Below, one piece after another: positions 5,191-12,025 of a stretch of 14,484 nt of DNA. The DNA is from CAZNKU01 sp045545235 (GTDB lineage Bacteria > Bacillota > Clostridia > Monoglobales > Firm-18), in assembly GCA_045545235.1 (NCBI GenBank), contig JAZQAN010000021.1, forward strand, positions 1 through 14,484, in the 5' to 3' direction. The first letter of the stretch is position 1. The number at the start of each line of letters is the position of its first letter. Made by a program: the position numbers and the translations under genes. The notes beneath the pieces are model-generated. The model ran no database searches. It saw only the letters and a list, made by a program, of their open reading frames with translations, and was not told the origin of the DNA.

Positions 5191-7530
5191 GTGCGAGAAA
5201 AAATATTATTTGACGAAAAGTGGATATTCCATAAAGGGGATATTAAACTTGAATTTCCAAAGGATAAGGGACCTGTTTATAAATCTTCCAAAACAGAATG
5301 TATGCTATGGGGACCTGCATCAAGACACTATAACGCTTGTCCTGATAACTTTGATTCGGAAAAGGAGATTTGTACACACCGCTGGGAAACCGTTAATCTT
5401 CCTCACGACTATATTATAAAACAAGTACCTACAAATGAGGAAAACAACACACTTGGCTTTTTTAAGTACGAAAACGCATGGTACAGAAAGAAATTCAATA
5501 TTCCCGATGAAGATAAGGGAAGAAGACTTACTCTGCTTTTTGACGGCGTTGCAACACACGCAACAATTTACCTTAACGGTTGTCTTTTAAAACACAACTT
5601 CTGCGGTTACAACAGCTTTGAGGTTGAAATTTCCGACTATGTTAAATTCGGCGATGAAGAAAATGTACTTGCAGTTTATGTTGAAGCAATGCCTAACGAG
5701 GGTTGGTGGTATCAGGGTGCGGGTATTTACCGCCATGTATGGCTTTGTAAAACCGATGCTGTTTGTGTTGACCTTTGGGGCGTTTACGTTGCACCAAAGA
5801 AAATCGATGACACAAGGTGGAGCGTAAAAACTGAAACTACTGTTGTAAATGACAGATTTGAAGATGTAAAAGCGGAATGTATTACAACTTTTTATGATAA
5901 AGATAACAATGCGGTTGCATCTGCATCTGCAGAAATTGAAATTCCCGAAAGAGAGAAAAAGACCGCTATATACTTTATGGATGTTGAAAATCCTGCACTT
6001 TGGGATATTGATACACCAAACCTTTACACAGTAGAAACAGTTATAAAGGTTGATGGCGTGGAATGTGACCGACACTATACCCGTACAGGCTTCCGTACTG
6101 CGGAAATTGACCCTGACAAAGGTCTTTTCATTAACGGTAAACACGTTAAAATAAAAGGTCTTTGCGCACATCAGGACTTTGGCTTAACAGGTAAGGCTGT
6201 GCCGGATAATATCCACAGATATAAAATAGAACTTATAAAGGAAATGGGTGCAAACGGATACCGTACAAGTCATTATCCTCATGCAGAATGTGTAATGGAT
6301 GCCCTTGATGAACTCGGTTTTATCGTAATGGACGAAACACGTTGGTTTACTTCTACCGATGAAGGTAAGGAGCAACTTGAAATGCTTGTAAAACGTGACA
6401 GAAACAGACCTTCTGTTATATTCTGGTCTGTAGGTAACGAAGAGCCTCACCACATAACAGAGGAAGGAAGAAGAATTTGTAAAAATCTGTTCTCGTTCTT
6501 AAGAAAACTTGATGACACACGTTTTGTTATGACTGCAGTTTCACACGACCCTGATAAGGCAACTGTATATGATGAGCTTGATGCAGTAGGCATAAACTAT
6601 GGACTTGCAAAGTATGAGCACATACATGAAAAATATCCTACAAAGGGTGTATTTTCTTCAGAATGTTGTGCTACGGGTACAACTCGTGGATGGTATTATC
6701 CAACCTGTGATGAAAAGGCATACATGAGTGCTTATGATGGGGATACAACAAACTGGTTCCTCGGCAGAGAAAAAACATGGAAATTTATAATGGAAAGAGA
6801 ATGGGTTTTGGGCTCTTATCAGTGGATTGCCTTTGAACACAGAGGCGAAACTGTGTGGCCAAGACTTTGTTCGCAGGCAGGCGCAATAGATTTATATATG
6901 CAAAAGAAGGATGCATTTTATCAGAATCAGACACATTGGATAGAGGACAAACCCCTTGTTCATATGCTTCCTCATTGGAATTTCAAGGGAATGGAAGGGG
7001 AAATTATAAATGTATGGGCATATACCAACTGTGAGGAATTGGAACTTTTCTTAAACGGTAAAAGCCTTGGTAAAAAGCAGATAGAAAAGTACGGCCATGG
7101 AGAATGGCAGGTGCCTTATGAACCCGGTACAATAACCGTTGAGGCAAGCAATGGAGGCAAGGTTGTGGCTACCGATACCCGCGAAACAACAGGTAAGGCT
7201 GAAAAATTGATGCTAAAGCTTGAAAATAAAATTGAAAAAGCAAACGGAGTGGATGTTGCGGTGGTTACCTGCTACTGTGTTGATAGTGAGGGCAGAGAAG
7301 TGCCTGATGCATCACCATATGTAAGCTTTAACACTAATAAACTTGGTAAAGTAATTGGAACAGGTTCGGATATAACAGACCATAATCCACCTCATATAAC
7401 CAACAGAAAAATGCGGGCAGGCAGAATAACTGCTGCCGTAAGAGTTGGTACAACAGCGGGTGAATTGAAGGTTTATGCAACTTCGGAGAATCTCGGTATT
7501 GGTGTTTTAACAATTAATTTAAGTGAGTAA
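5191..7530 (+). CDS. Glycoside hydrolase family 2 (beta-galactosidase-like), cytoplasmic
   Basis: I start this gene at the GTG at 5191 because the Shine-Dalgarno sequence AAAGGATGAT (5177-5186) overlaps the alternative ATG at 5182 and is correctly spaced only for 5191. The 779-residue protein has no signal peptide. Domains in order: GH2 sugar-binding (about 1-205, with WETVNLPHD, WYRKKF and GWWYQGAGIYRHVWL), an Ig-like domain (205-310), a catalytic TIM barrel (310-590), a DUF4982-like domain beginning near MLPHWNF, and a C-terminal Ig-like GH2 C5-type domain to the end. The likely acid/base is Glu417 in SVGNEEP and the likely nucleophile Glu491 in FSSECCATGTTRGWY; DETRWF is also conserved. 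I see no NKG glucuronidase signature, so a beta-galactosidase-type activity is favoured, though GH2 specificity cannot be fixed by eye. Control by the divergent AraC regulator is likely. Confidence 0.93.
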   Translation: MREKILFDEKWIFHKGDIKLEFPKDKGPVYKSSKTECMLWGPASRHYNACPDNFDSEKEICTHRWETVNLPHDYIIKQVPTNEENNTLGFFKYENAWYRKKFNIPDEDKGRRLTLLFDGVATHATIYLNGCLLKHNFCGYNSFEVEISDYVKFGDEENVLAVYVEAMPNEGWWYQGAGIYRHVWLCKTDAVCVDLWGVYVAPKKIDDTRWSVKTETTVVNDRFEDVKAECITTFYDKDNNAVASASAEIEIPEREKKTAIYFMDVENPALWDIDTPNLYTVETVIKVDGVECDRHYTRTGFRTAEIDPDKGLFINGKHVKIKGLCAHQDFGLTGKAVPDNIHRYKIELIKEMGANGYRTSHYPHAECVMDALDELGFIVMDETRWFTSTDEGKEQLEMLVKRDRNRPSVIFWSVGNEEPHHITEEGRRICKNLFSFLRKLDDTRFVMTAVSHDPDKATVYDELDAVGINYGLAKYEHIHEKYPTKGVFSSECCATGTTRGWYYPTCDEKAYMSAYDGDTTNWFLGREKTWKFIMEREWVLGSYQWIAFEHRGETVWPRLCSQAGAIDLYMQKKDAFYQNQTHWIEDKPLVHMLPHWNFKGMEGEIINVWAYTNCEELELFLNGKSLGKKQIEKYGHGEWQVPYEPGTITVEASNGGKVVATDTRETTGKAEKLMLKLENKIEKANGVDVAVVTCYCVDSEGREVPDASPYVSFNTNKLGKVIGTGSDITDHNPPHITNRKMRAGRITAAVRVGTTAGELKVYATSENLGIGVLTINLSE

Positions 7531-7536
7531 GAAAAA

Positions 7537-7583
7537 GGGACTGTTCTATCGTCCTGAAATGGGTAGACAAGAGAACCGTCCCC
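7537..7583. repeat. REP-like palindromic unit, copy 1
   Basis: Arms GGGACTGTTCT (7537-7547) and AGAACCGTCCC (7572-7582) flank a 24-bp centre. The unit differs from copy 2 (8593-8639) at two of 47 positions and has the same orientation. It starts 6 bp after the GH2 stop. The type resembles palindromic elements that I recall as dispersed in Clostridia genomes; it may also act as an mRNA 3' hairpin. Confidence 0.8.
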
Positions 7584-7698
7584 TTGTATTGGTATGAATT
7601 TTTTAACCTCAATACAAACCTATATAGTACAAGAGTTAATTCATAAGTTTTAAAATTTATTGTAAAACCATGTTAGTGTAATACAAGGAGGCAATATT
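7584..7698 (+). promoter_or_regulatory. Upstream region of the isomerase gene with an inverted repeat
   Basis: TTGTATTG (7584-7591) and CAATACAA (7610-7617) form an 8-bp inverted repeat just upstream of a possible -10 box, TATAGT (7623-7628). No convincing -35 box is present. The repeat could be an operator or a hairpin, and the gene may instead be read from the GH2 promoter. AAGGAGG at 7685-7691 is the ribosome binding site. Confidence 0.35.
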
Positions 7699-8538
7699 AT
7701 GATACCATCAATTTCGTCTAAGTTTTTTTCGGATCAGGATATTTATAAAATGCCAAAGAGTTTTTTGGAAGCAGGATTTTCTGCATCGGAAATTAATCAG
7801 GTTCATTTTAATCCATTTATGAGAGGAGAAGCTGATGCAAAGGAATACAGAAAATATATTGATGATTTGGGATTTTCTTTTCCACAAGGTCATCTTGTGT
7901 TTATGAATGAAGGAAATATAACGTCCATAGATAACGAGTATGCAATTGGTAATTTGAAAAGAAATCTTGATATTTTTCATACACTTGGCGTTAAATGTGC
8001 TGTGATTCATTATTCGAATTTTGGGAATGATATTGTTCCCATTGAGGATTGGTTTGATGTAAGGGTTGATGCTCTTAATCAACTTACAAAGCATATTGAA
8101 GGTTCAGATATGATAATCTGTATCGAAAACTTAAGTCGTGTACACGATATAGATGCAGGGCATCTTCTTAAAATGTGCAAAGCAGTGGACAATCCGAAAC
8201 ATATCGGGATTTGCATGGATACCGGTCATCTTAATGTTGCGCAAAAAGGGAATCAGTATGATTTTATTATGCAAGCAGGCAATTGGTTAAAGGCGTTGCA
8301 TATTCATGATAACAGAGGTCCTTATTATGGACTTGAAGGTTTACCTTGTGATTGGCATATTATGCCATTTGCCGGCGGAAATTTGAACTGGGAAGATGTC
8401 AGACGAGGACTTAAGAATGCAAACTACCAAGGAGCATTTAATTTCGAACTTGGGGCTGTGGATTTCGCAGATGATAAAATGCGTAAACTTATTTTAAAAC
8501 ATCTTTTTGAAATGTATAAATTGTTTTTTGAATTTTAA
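7699..8538 (+). CDS. Sugar phosphate isomerase/epimerase-like TIM-barrel protein (AP endonuclease 2 superfamily)
   Basis: The ATG at 7699 follows a strong AAGGAGG site. The 279-residue product has the family's metal-site signature in order: Glu143 in CIENLS, Asp174 and His177 in MDTGH, His201 and His203 in HIHDN, and Glu250 in FNFELG. Its length is typical of xylose isomerase-like sugar isomerases and epimerases. The central PKHIGICMDTGHLNVA segment and HIHDNRG are characteristic. It has no signal peptide, so it probably acts in the cytoplasm on a free or phosphorylated sugar, perhaps the sugar released by the GH2 enzyme upstream. Endonuclease IV shares this fold but is less likely given the sugar-gene setting. 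The gene is flanked by two copies of one palindromic repeat and ends before a strong terminator. Confidence 0.88.
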   Translation: MIPSISSKFFSDQDIYKMPKSFLEAGFSASEINQVHFNPFMRGEADAKEYRKYIDDLGFSFPQGHLVFMNEGNITSIDNEYAIGNLKRNLDIFHTLGVKCAVIHYSNFGNDIVPIEDWFDVRVDALNQLTKHIEGSDMIICIENLSRVHDIDAGHLLKMCKAVDNPKHIGICMDTGHLNVAQKGNQYDFIMQAGNWLKALHIHDNRGPYYGLEGLPCDWHIMPFAGGNLNWEDVRRGLKNANYQGAFNFELGAVDFADDKMRKLILKHLFEMYKLFFEF

Positions 8539-8580
8539 TATTTCGTGATGTGATAACGATTTGAATAATGTGACATAAAT

Positions 8581-8651
8581 CCTTAAGACAAAGGGACGGT
8601 TCTATCGTCCTGAAATAGGTAGACAAGAGAACCGTCCCCCTGTCCTTAAGG
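8581..8651. repeat. REP-like palindromic unit, copy 2, with extended arms
   Basis: The core GGGACGGTTCT (8593-8603) pairs perfectly with AGAACCGTCCC (8628-8638). Outer arms CCTTAAGACA (8581-8590) and TGTCCTTAAGG (8641-8651) extend the hairpin to about 71 bp. The core is nearly identical to copy 1, so the gene at 7699-8538 sits between two direct copies. Confidence 0.82.
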
Positions 8652-8683
8652 TGTATCGATAAACTAATCGATACACCTTTTTT
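8648..8683 (+). terminator. Strong intrinsic terminator after the isomerase gene
   Basis: AAGGTGTATCGAT (8648-8660) and ATCGATACACCTT (8667-8679) form a perfect 13-bp stem with a 6-nt loop. The run of T through 8683 gives a good plus-strand U-tract. The tail overlaps the end of the convergent araC-type gene. Its first bases also overlap the outer REP arm, so the two folds partly compete. Confidence 0.88.
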
Positions 8684-9554
8684 AATATTCCAATCTTGAT
8701 TTAATGGTTTTTATGTATGCAGTAGGAGACTTTTTTTCGTACTTTTTAAATGTTTTGCTGAAGTAGTGAATGGTTGAAAAGCCTACCATTGATGAAATTT
8801 CTGTAAGATTATATTTGTTTGTTCTCATAAGCTTTTTTGCTTCCTTTATTTTAAGCCTGTTTACATATGAGATTACAGTTTCACCATATGTTACAAAGAA
8901 TTTATTGCAAAGTGTGGTTGTATTTGTGCCGAATAAAAAGCAAAGCTCGGAAAGCTTTATTTTTTCTTTAAAGTTTTCTTCTAAATATCGTGCTATTTCC
9001 TGAATTTTGTCATCTGAAACCGTTATCTTTTCATCTTTTGATGCACTTATTTTTCCGCGTATAAGCTCAATAAAAAGATTTTCAAGCTTAATTTTTATAA
9101 GCTGGTCTGCACCGAATGGATAATCCTTTCTCTTTTTCATATCCTTTTGTCCCGGTATGTCGTATGGTGGCATAAATACATTTCTTCCCTCTTTTACCAC
9201 CTCGGTAAGTAATCTCTTCTGACTGTCGTTTAAGGCGACAGGCTCTTTTGAAAACATATCAAGGTCATTACATTTACACTCAAAGCCTATTATTATAACA
9301 TTTGGAGTTTCTTTTTCGGGACAGTAAAGTGAATGGGTTTCATTACTTTTGTGTATAATAAGCTGGTTTTCGTTTATCCTGCCGCTGTAATTATCGGAAT
9401 TGACGGTTATGTAGCCGCTGTCTACATACAAAAGCTCACGAAAGGCGTGGCAACCTTTTTCGGTATGAAACTGATTTGTAAATTCAAAATAATGTATGTT
9501 TGCAAGTTTGCTTACAGTTACGGGAGCAGTAAAGCATTTTAGTTTATAATTCAT
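8682..9554 (-). CDS. AraC-family transcriptional regulator, divergent from the M24 operon
   Basis: The 290-residue product starts at the ATG at 9554 behind AGGTGAT on the minus strand. The N-terminal part (about 1-150) is a cupin-like ligand domain (FRELLYVDSGYITVNSDNYSGRINENQLIIHKSNETHSL). The C-terminal part (about 185-285) is an AraC DNA-binding domain: a first helix-turn-helix with LSELCFLFGTNTTTLCNKFF and a second with EISSMVGFSTIHYFSKTFKKY followed by KSPTAYI. A lysine-rich segment near 135-150 separates the two. It shares layout but little obvious sequence with the regulator at 4240-5040. Divergence from the four-gene operon suggests it controls that operon in response to a carbohydrate (inference). 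Confidence 0.92.
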   Translation of the reverse strand: MNYKLKCFTAPVTVSKLANIHYFEFTNQFHTEKGCHAFRELLYVDSGYITVNSDNYSGRINENQLIIHKSNETHSLYCPEKETPNVIIIGFECKCNDLDMFSKEPVALNDSQKRLLTEVVKEGRNVFMPPYDIPGQKDMKKRKDYPFGADQLIKIKLENLFIELIRGKISASKDEKITVSDDKIQEIARYLEENFKEKIKLSELCFLFGTNTTTLCNKFFVTYGETVISYVNRLKIKEAKKLMRTNKYNLTEISSMVGFSTIHYFSKTFKKYEKKSPTAYIKTIKSRLEY

Positions 9555-9572
9555 ATAATCACCTGCTTGTAT

Positions 9573-9600
9573 TTTATATCAGTCGCCACTTGTATGTCAA
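9573..9600 (-). promoter_or_regulatory. Promoter of the second araC-type gene
   Basis: On the minus strand TTGACA (9600-9595) and TATAAA (9578-9573) are 16 bp apart. The -35 region lies in an 18-bp stretch (9590-9607) that matches 5078-5095 upstream of the other araC-type gene at 15 of 18 positions. A second TGTCAA follows at 9611-9616. Confidence 0.72.
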
Positions 9601-9685
9601 TGATAAATTTTGTCAAAATTAAATTTATTTAAAATAATATAAAAAATACTTAAGATTTTCCAAATACAATTTTGAAATGTTGATA

Positions 9686-9691
9686 TATAAT
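9686..9691 (+). promoter_or_regulatory. Likely -10 box of the M24-ASRT-creatininase-glycosidase operon
   Basis: TATAAT at 9686-9691 lies 35 bp before the ATG, but there is no good -35 hexamer at 15-18 bp. That fits a promoter dependent on an activator such as the divergent AraC protein. The ribosome binding site AAAGGAG is at 9713-9719. Confidence 0.55.
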
Positions 9692-9726
9692 TAAAGTATC
9701 AAAATATTTTTTAAAGGAGAATTTAT

Positions 9727-10899
9727 ATGTCAAGAATATGTATACCCGATTATGAATATAAGGAAAGAATTGCAAGAGCTGCAAAATTGGTTGCGGCAAA
9801 GGGACTTGATGTTATGGTTGTTTCCAGCACAGAGTCAGACTATGCAAATGCAAGATACTTCAGCGGCTTCTGGCCACTTTTTGAACGTGCAGGTGTTGCT
9901 ATTGCCGCAAACGGAGATGCGGCTTTGATGGTAGGTCCAGAATGTATAATTTTTGCACAGGATGTTGCAAAAATGGATAAAATTTTCTGTTTAAGAGAAT
10001 TCAGAGAATCTGCAGACCCATCGTATCCCGAGCTTCAGGCAAGCACATTTAATGATGTTTTCAAGGCTATCGGTGTTACGGGTAAGAAAATTAAAATAGG
10101 TCTCGGCAGTTATGTTGAATGTACATTGCCCATATATGAAGGCTTAAAGGAAAGCTATCCTGAAGCTGAAATTGTAAAATGCAACGATATTATGGTTGAA
10201 CTTCGTCAGATTAAATCTGCAAACGAGCTTGCTTGTATTAAAGAAGGATTCCGAATTGTTGATCTTGCTACAGATGAAGTTATCAGAAACCTGAAGCCGG
10301 GCGTTACTGAACTTCAAATGGTAGGTATTGCACAGCGTGTTATTTATGAAGAGGGTGCTGAATATGAAGGTCTTCCAATGTATGTATTCAGCGAAAAATC
10401 CACAAGCCATGCTATAAGCCGTTCCGGTTACAGAACAATTAACAAGGGTGATATTGTACAGCTTAATCTTTCTGCTAAAATAGACGGTTATTCCCCTGCA
10501 ATAGGGCTTCCTGTAGTTATGGGTAAGCTTGAGGGTGAGAGAAGAAGAATTGTGGAGTTCTGTTTAGATGCTCACAACTGGACGGTAGACCAGCTTAAGG
10601 CTGGTGTATTGGCAAGCGATGTTGCAAAGGGTTTTTATAAGCTTTATGAAGAAGCAGGACTTGCTAAAAACTTTGTTTATGGCCCTTGCCACGGTACAGG
10701 TATGATAGAGGTTGAAGCACCTTGGATGGAAACAATTTCGGATTACAAGCTACAGCCTAATATGACATTCCAGGTTGACACATTTATTTCAGGTAATGGC
10801 TTTGGCGTACGTTGGGAAAAGGGTGTTGCCATTACTGAAAACGGCTGTACTTCAATGACAGACTACTTAAAGAAGGGAATTATAGAGCTTGATGTGTAA
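9727..10899 (+). CDS. M24-family (creatinase/prolidase-like) protein lacking metal ligands
   Basis: This 390-residue protein has the two-domain layout of Xaa-Pro peptidases and creatinase: an N-terminal domain (about 12-155) and a C-terminal pita-bread domain (about 165-385). Metal M24 peptidases need five ligands (Asp, Asp, His, Glu, Glu). Here the first Asp is Asn247 (QLNLSAK), the second falls at Ala258 (GYSPAIG), and the first Glu is Asp351 (FQVDTF). Only His322 (PCHGTG) and Glu364 (VRWEKG) remain. The substrate-side His of the fold is kept as His228 (STSHAI). Creatinase is a known non-metal member of this fold, so the protein may cleave a C-N bond without metal, or only bind a ligand. 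Start: the ATG at 9727 after AAAGGAG. It is the first gene of a four-gene operon and overlaps the next gene by 8 bp. The substrate is unknown; peptidase activity seems unlikely. Confidence 0.85.
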   Translation: MSRICIPDYEYKERIARAAKLVAAKGLDVMVVSSTESDYANARYFSGFWPLFERAGVAIAANGDAALMVGPECIIFAQDVAKMDKIFCLREFRESADPSYPELQASTFNDVFKAIGVTGKKIKIGLGSYVECTLPIYEGLKESYPEAEIVKCNDIMVELRQIKSANELACIKEGFRIVDLATDEVIRNLKPGVTELQMVGIAQRVIYEEGAEYEGLPMYVFSEKSTSHAISRSGYRTINKGDIVQLNLSAKIDGYSPAIGLPVVMGKLEGERRRIVEFCLDAHNWTVDQLKAGVLASDVAKGFYKLYEEAGLAKNFVYGPCHGTGMIEVEAPWMETISDYKLQPNMTFQVDTFISGNGFGVRWEKGVAITENGCTSMTDYLKKGIIELDV

Positions 10900-11263
10900 T
10901 AAAATTGGTAAAAAAGTATGGATTCTTCCCGATTGTGAGCTTCCACAGGAGGGGGAAGGTGTTGCAAAGGGGCACGAATCTGTTATAATAGTAAATGACT
11001 GTGATGTTGATGCAGAAATTAACGTAAAACTTTTCTTTACGGACAAGGATGCATATGAGGATATAAAGTGGACTGTTGGTGCAGGCAGAGTACGTTGCTT
11101 CCGTACAAATAACGTTGAAGATATGTGCGGCTTTAAGGTTCCTTTTGAAACCCAGTATGCTATGAAGTTAACATCAAATTGTGAAATTGTTGTACAATAT
11201 GGCAGACTTGACAATACACAACCAAATCTTGCTTTTTATACAACACTTGGATATGGTGAATGA
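10892..11263 (+). CDS. ASRT-family small protein (sensory rhodopsin transducer superfamily)
   Basis: The ATG at 10892 overlaps the end of the upstream gene, implying translational coupling; a TTG three bases earlier is an unlikely start. The 123-residue product matches the Anabaena sensory rhodopsin transducer family: IGKKVWILPDCELP near the N-terminus, a central SVIIVNDCDVDAEINVKLFFTD, and a C-terminal EIVVQYGRLDNTQPNLAFYTTLGYGE. The family is a small all-beta domain. It is found in many bacteria without rhodopsin and has been proposed to bind small molecules, probably sugars. No rhodopsin gene is present here. Placement between two hydrolase-fold enzymes and before a glycosidase-like gene supports a carbohydrate-binding, sensing or accessory-subunit role, but this is inference. 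It has no signal peptide, so it is probably cytoplasmic. Confidence 0.85.
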   Translation: MCNKIGKKVWILPDCELPQEGEGVAKGHESVIIVNDCDVDAEINVKLFFTDKDAYEDIKWTVGAGRVRCFRTNNVEDMCGFKVPFETQYAMKLTSNCEIVVQYGRLDNTQPNLAFYTTLGYGE

Positions 11264-11273
11264 GGTGCTTTAA

Positions 11274-12008
11274 ATGGAATATAATATGAGCTTTCCGAGA
11301 GAACTTAAATATGTAAATGAAAACAGAATACCAACTGTTATGTGCGGTGGTACCGTTGAATATCACGGTCCGCACTGTTCGTACGGTTGTGATACTTTAA
11401 TTGCAGAGGGACTTATTAAAAAGCTTGCTGAAAAAAAGGAAATTATGATTGCGCCCACAATTTATTACAGCCCTTCAAGCTATGCGGTTGCTGATGAAAC
11501 AAGCGGTACTGTACATATAGAAGAAGATGTATTTGAAGCGTATCTTTTCCATATTTTCAAAAATATGCTTTATGCAGGAATGAGAAATATTTATGTTGTA
11601 ATACACCATCAGTTTGAACAGGAAAGTCTTATGCCTATGACACTTTCATATATGAAAGCTGCGAAGCGTGCTACAATGCGTTATCTTGAGGAAACTCAGG
11701 GCAAAGGCTGGTGGGGCAGCGAAAATTATGCAACATACTATGATGACTTGGGTGGCGGTGACGACCCGTTTTCATGGATTAAGGTTATACCTACAATGAG
11801 TACAGAGGTACAGAATGCAACGGGCTATGACCACGCAGGTAAGTTTGAGTGTTCTATACTTATGTCACTTTATCCCGATGCGGTAAAGCTTGAAAGACTT
11901 GGTGATATTAACCATTGGTTTACAAAGAGTGCTGCAGAAGCAAATAAGGAACTTGGTGATGAAATGGTGAAAAAATCACTTGAATATTTAGAAAATAAAA
12001 TTGTTTGA
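11274..12008 (+). CDS. Creatininase-family amidohydrolase
   Basis: The ATG at 11274 follows GAGGTG, which overlaps the upstream stop codon. The 244-residue product carries the creatininase signature near the N-terminus: GGTVEYHGPHCSYGCD, with metal ligands Glu29, His31 and Asp40 at the expected spacing. It also has the C-terminal HAGKFECSILMSLYPDAV (His187, Glu192). The usual NGHGGN or NGHGEN segment is replaced by VIHHQFEQES (110-119), so the third-ligand region has diverged. Family members open cyclic amides (creatinine) or deformylate pathway intermediates. Its partner at 9727 has the creatinase fold, but neither can be called a true creatinine enzyme here. The sugar-gene context favours a modified sugar or N-glycosidic/amide substrate (inference). 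It is followed at 12-20 bp by the glycosidase-like gene. Confidence 0.88.
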   Translation: MEYNMSFPRELKYVNENRIPTVMCGGTVEYHGPHCSYGCDTLIAEGLIKKLAEKKEIMIAPTIYYSPSSYAVADETSGTVHIEEDVFEAYLFHIFKNMLYAGMRNIYVVIHHQFEQESLMPMTLSYMKAAKRATMRYLEETQGKGWWGSENYATYYDDLGGGDDPFSWIKVIPTMSTEVQNATGYDHAGKFECSILMSLYPDAVKLERLGDINHWFTKSAAEANKELGDEMVKKSLEYLENKIV

Positions 12009-12025
12009 TTCAAGAGGTGTTTTTA

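Noticed and set aside
5320..6840. Antisense reading frames under the GH2 gene
   Set aside because: They are Cys/Phe-rich shadows of the real coding frame, with no ribosome binding sites or recognisable domains.
8770..9542. Plus-strand reading frames opposite the second AraC gene
   Set aside because: They are shadows of the AraC coding strand with no ribosome binding sites or domain similarity.
12005..12025. TTG at 12005 as the start of the glycosidase-like gene
   Set aside because: The ATG at 12026 has GAGGTG at correct spacing, and the seven extra residues show no domain similarity.
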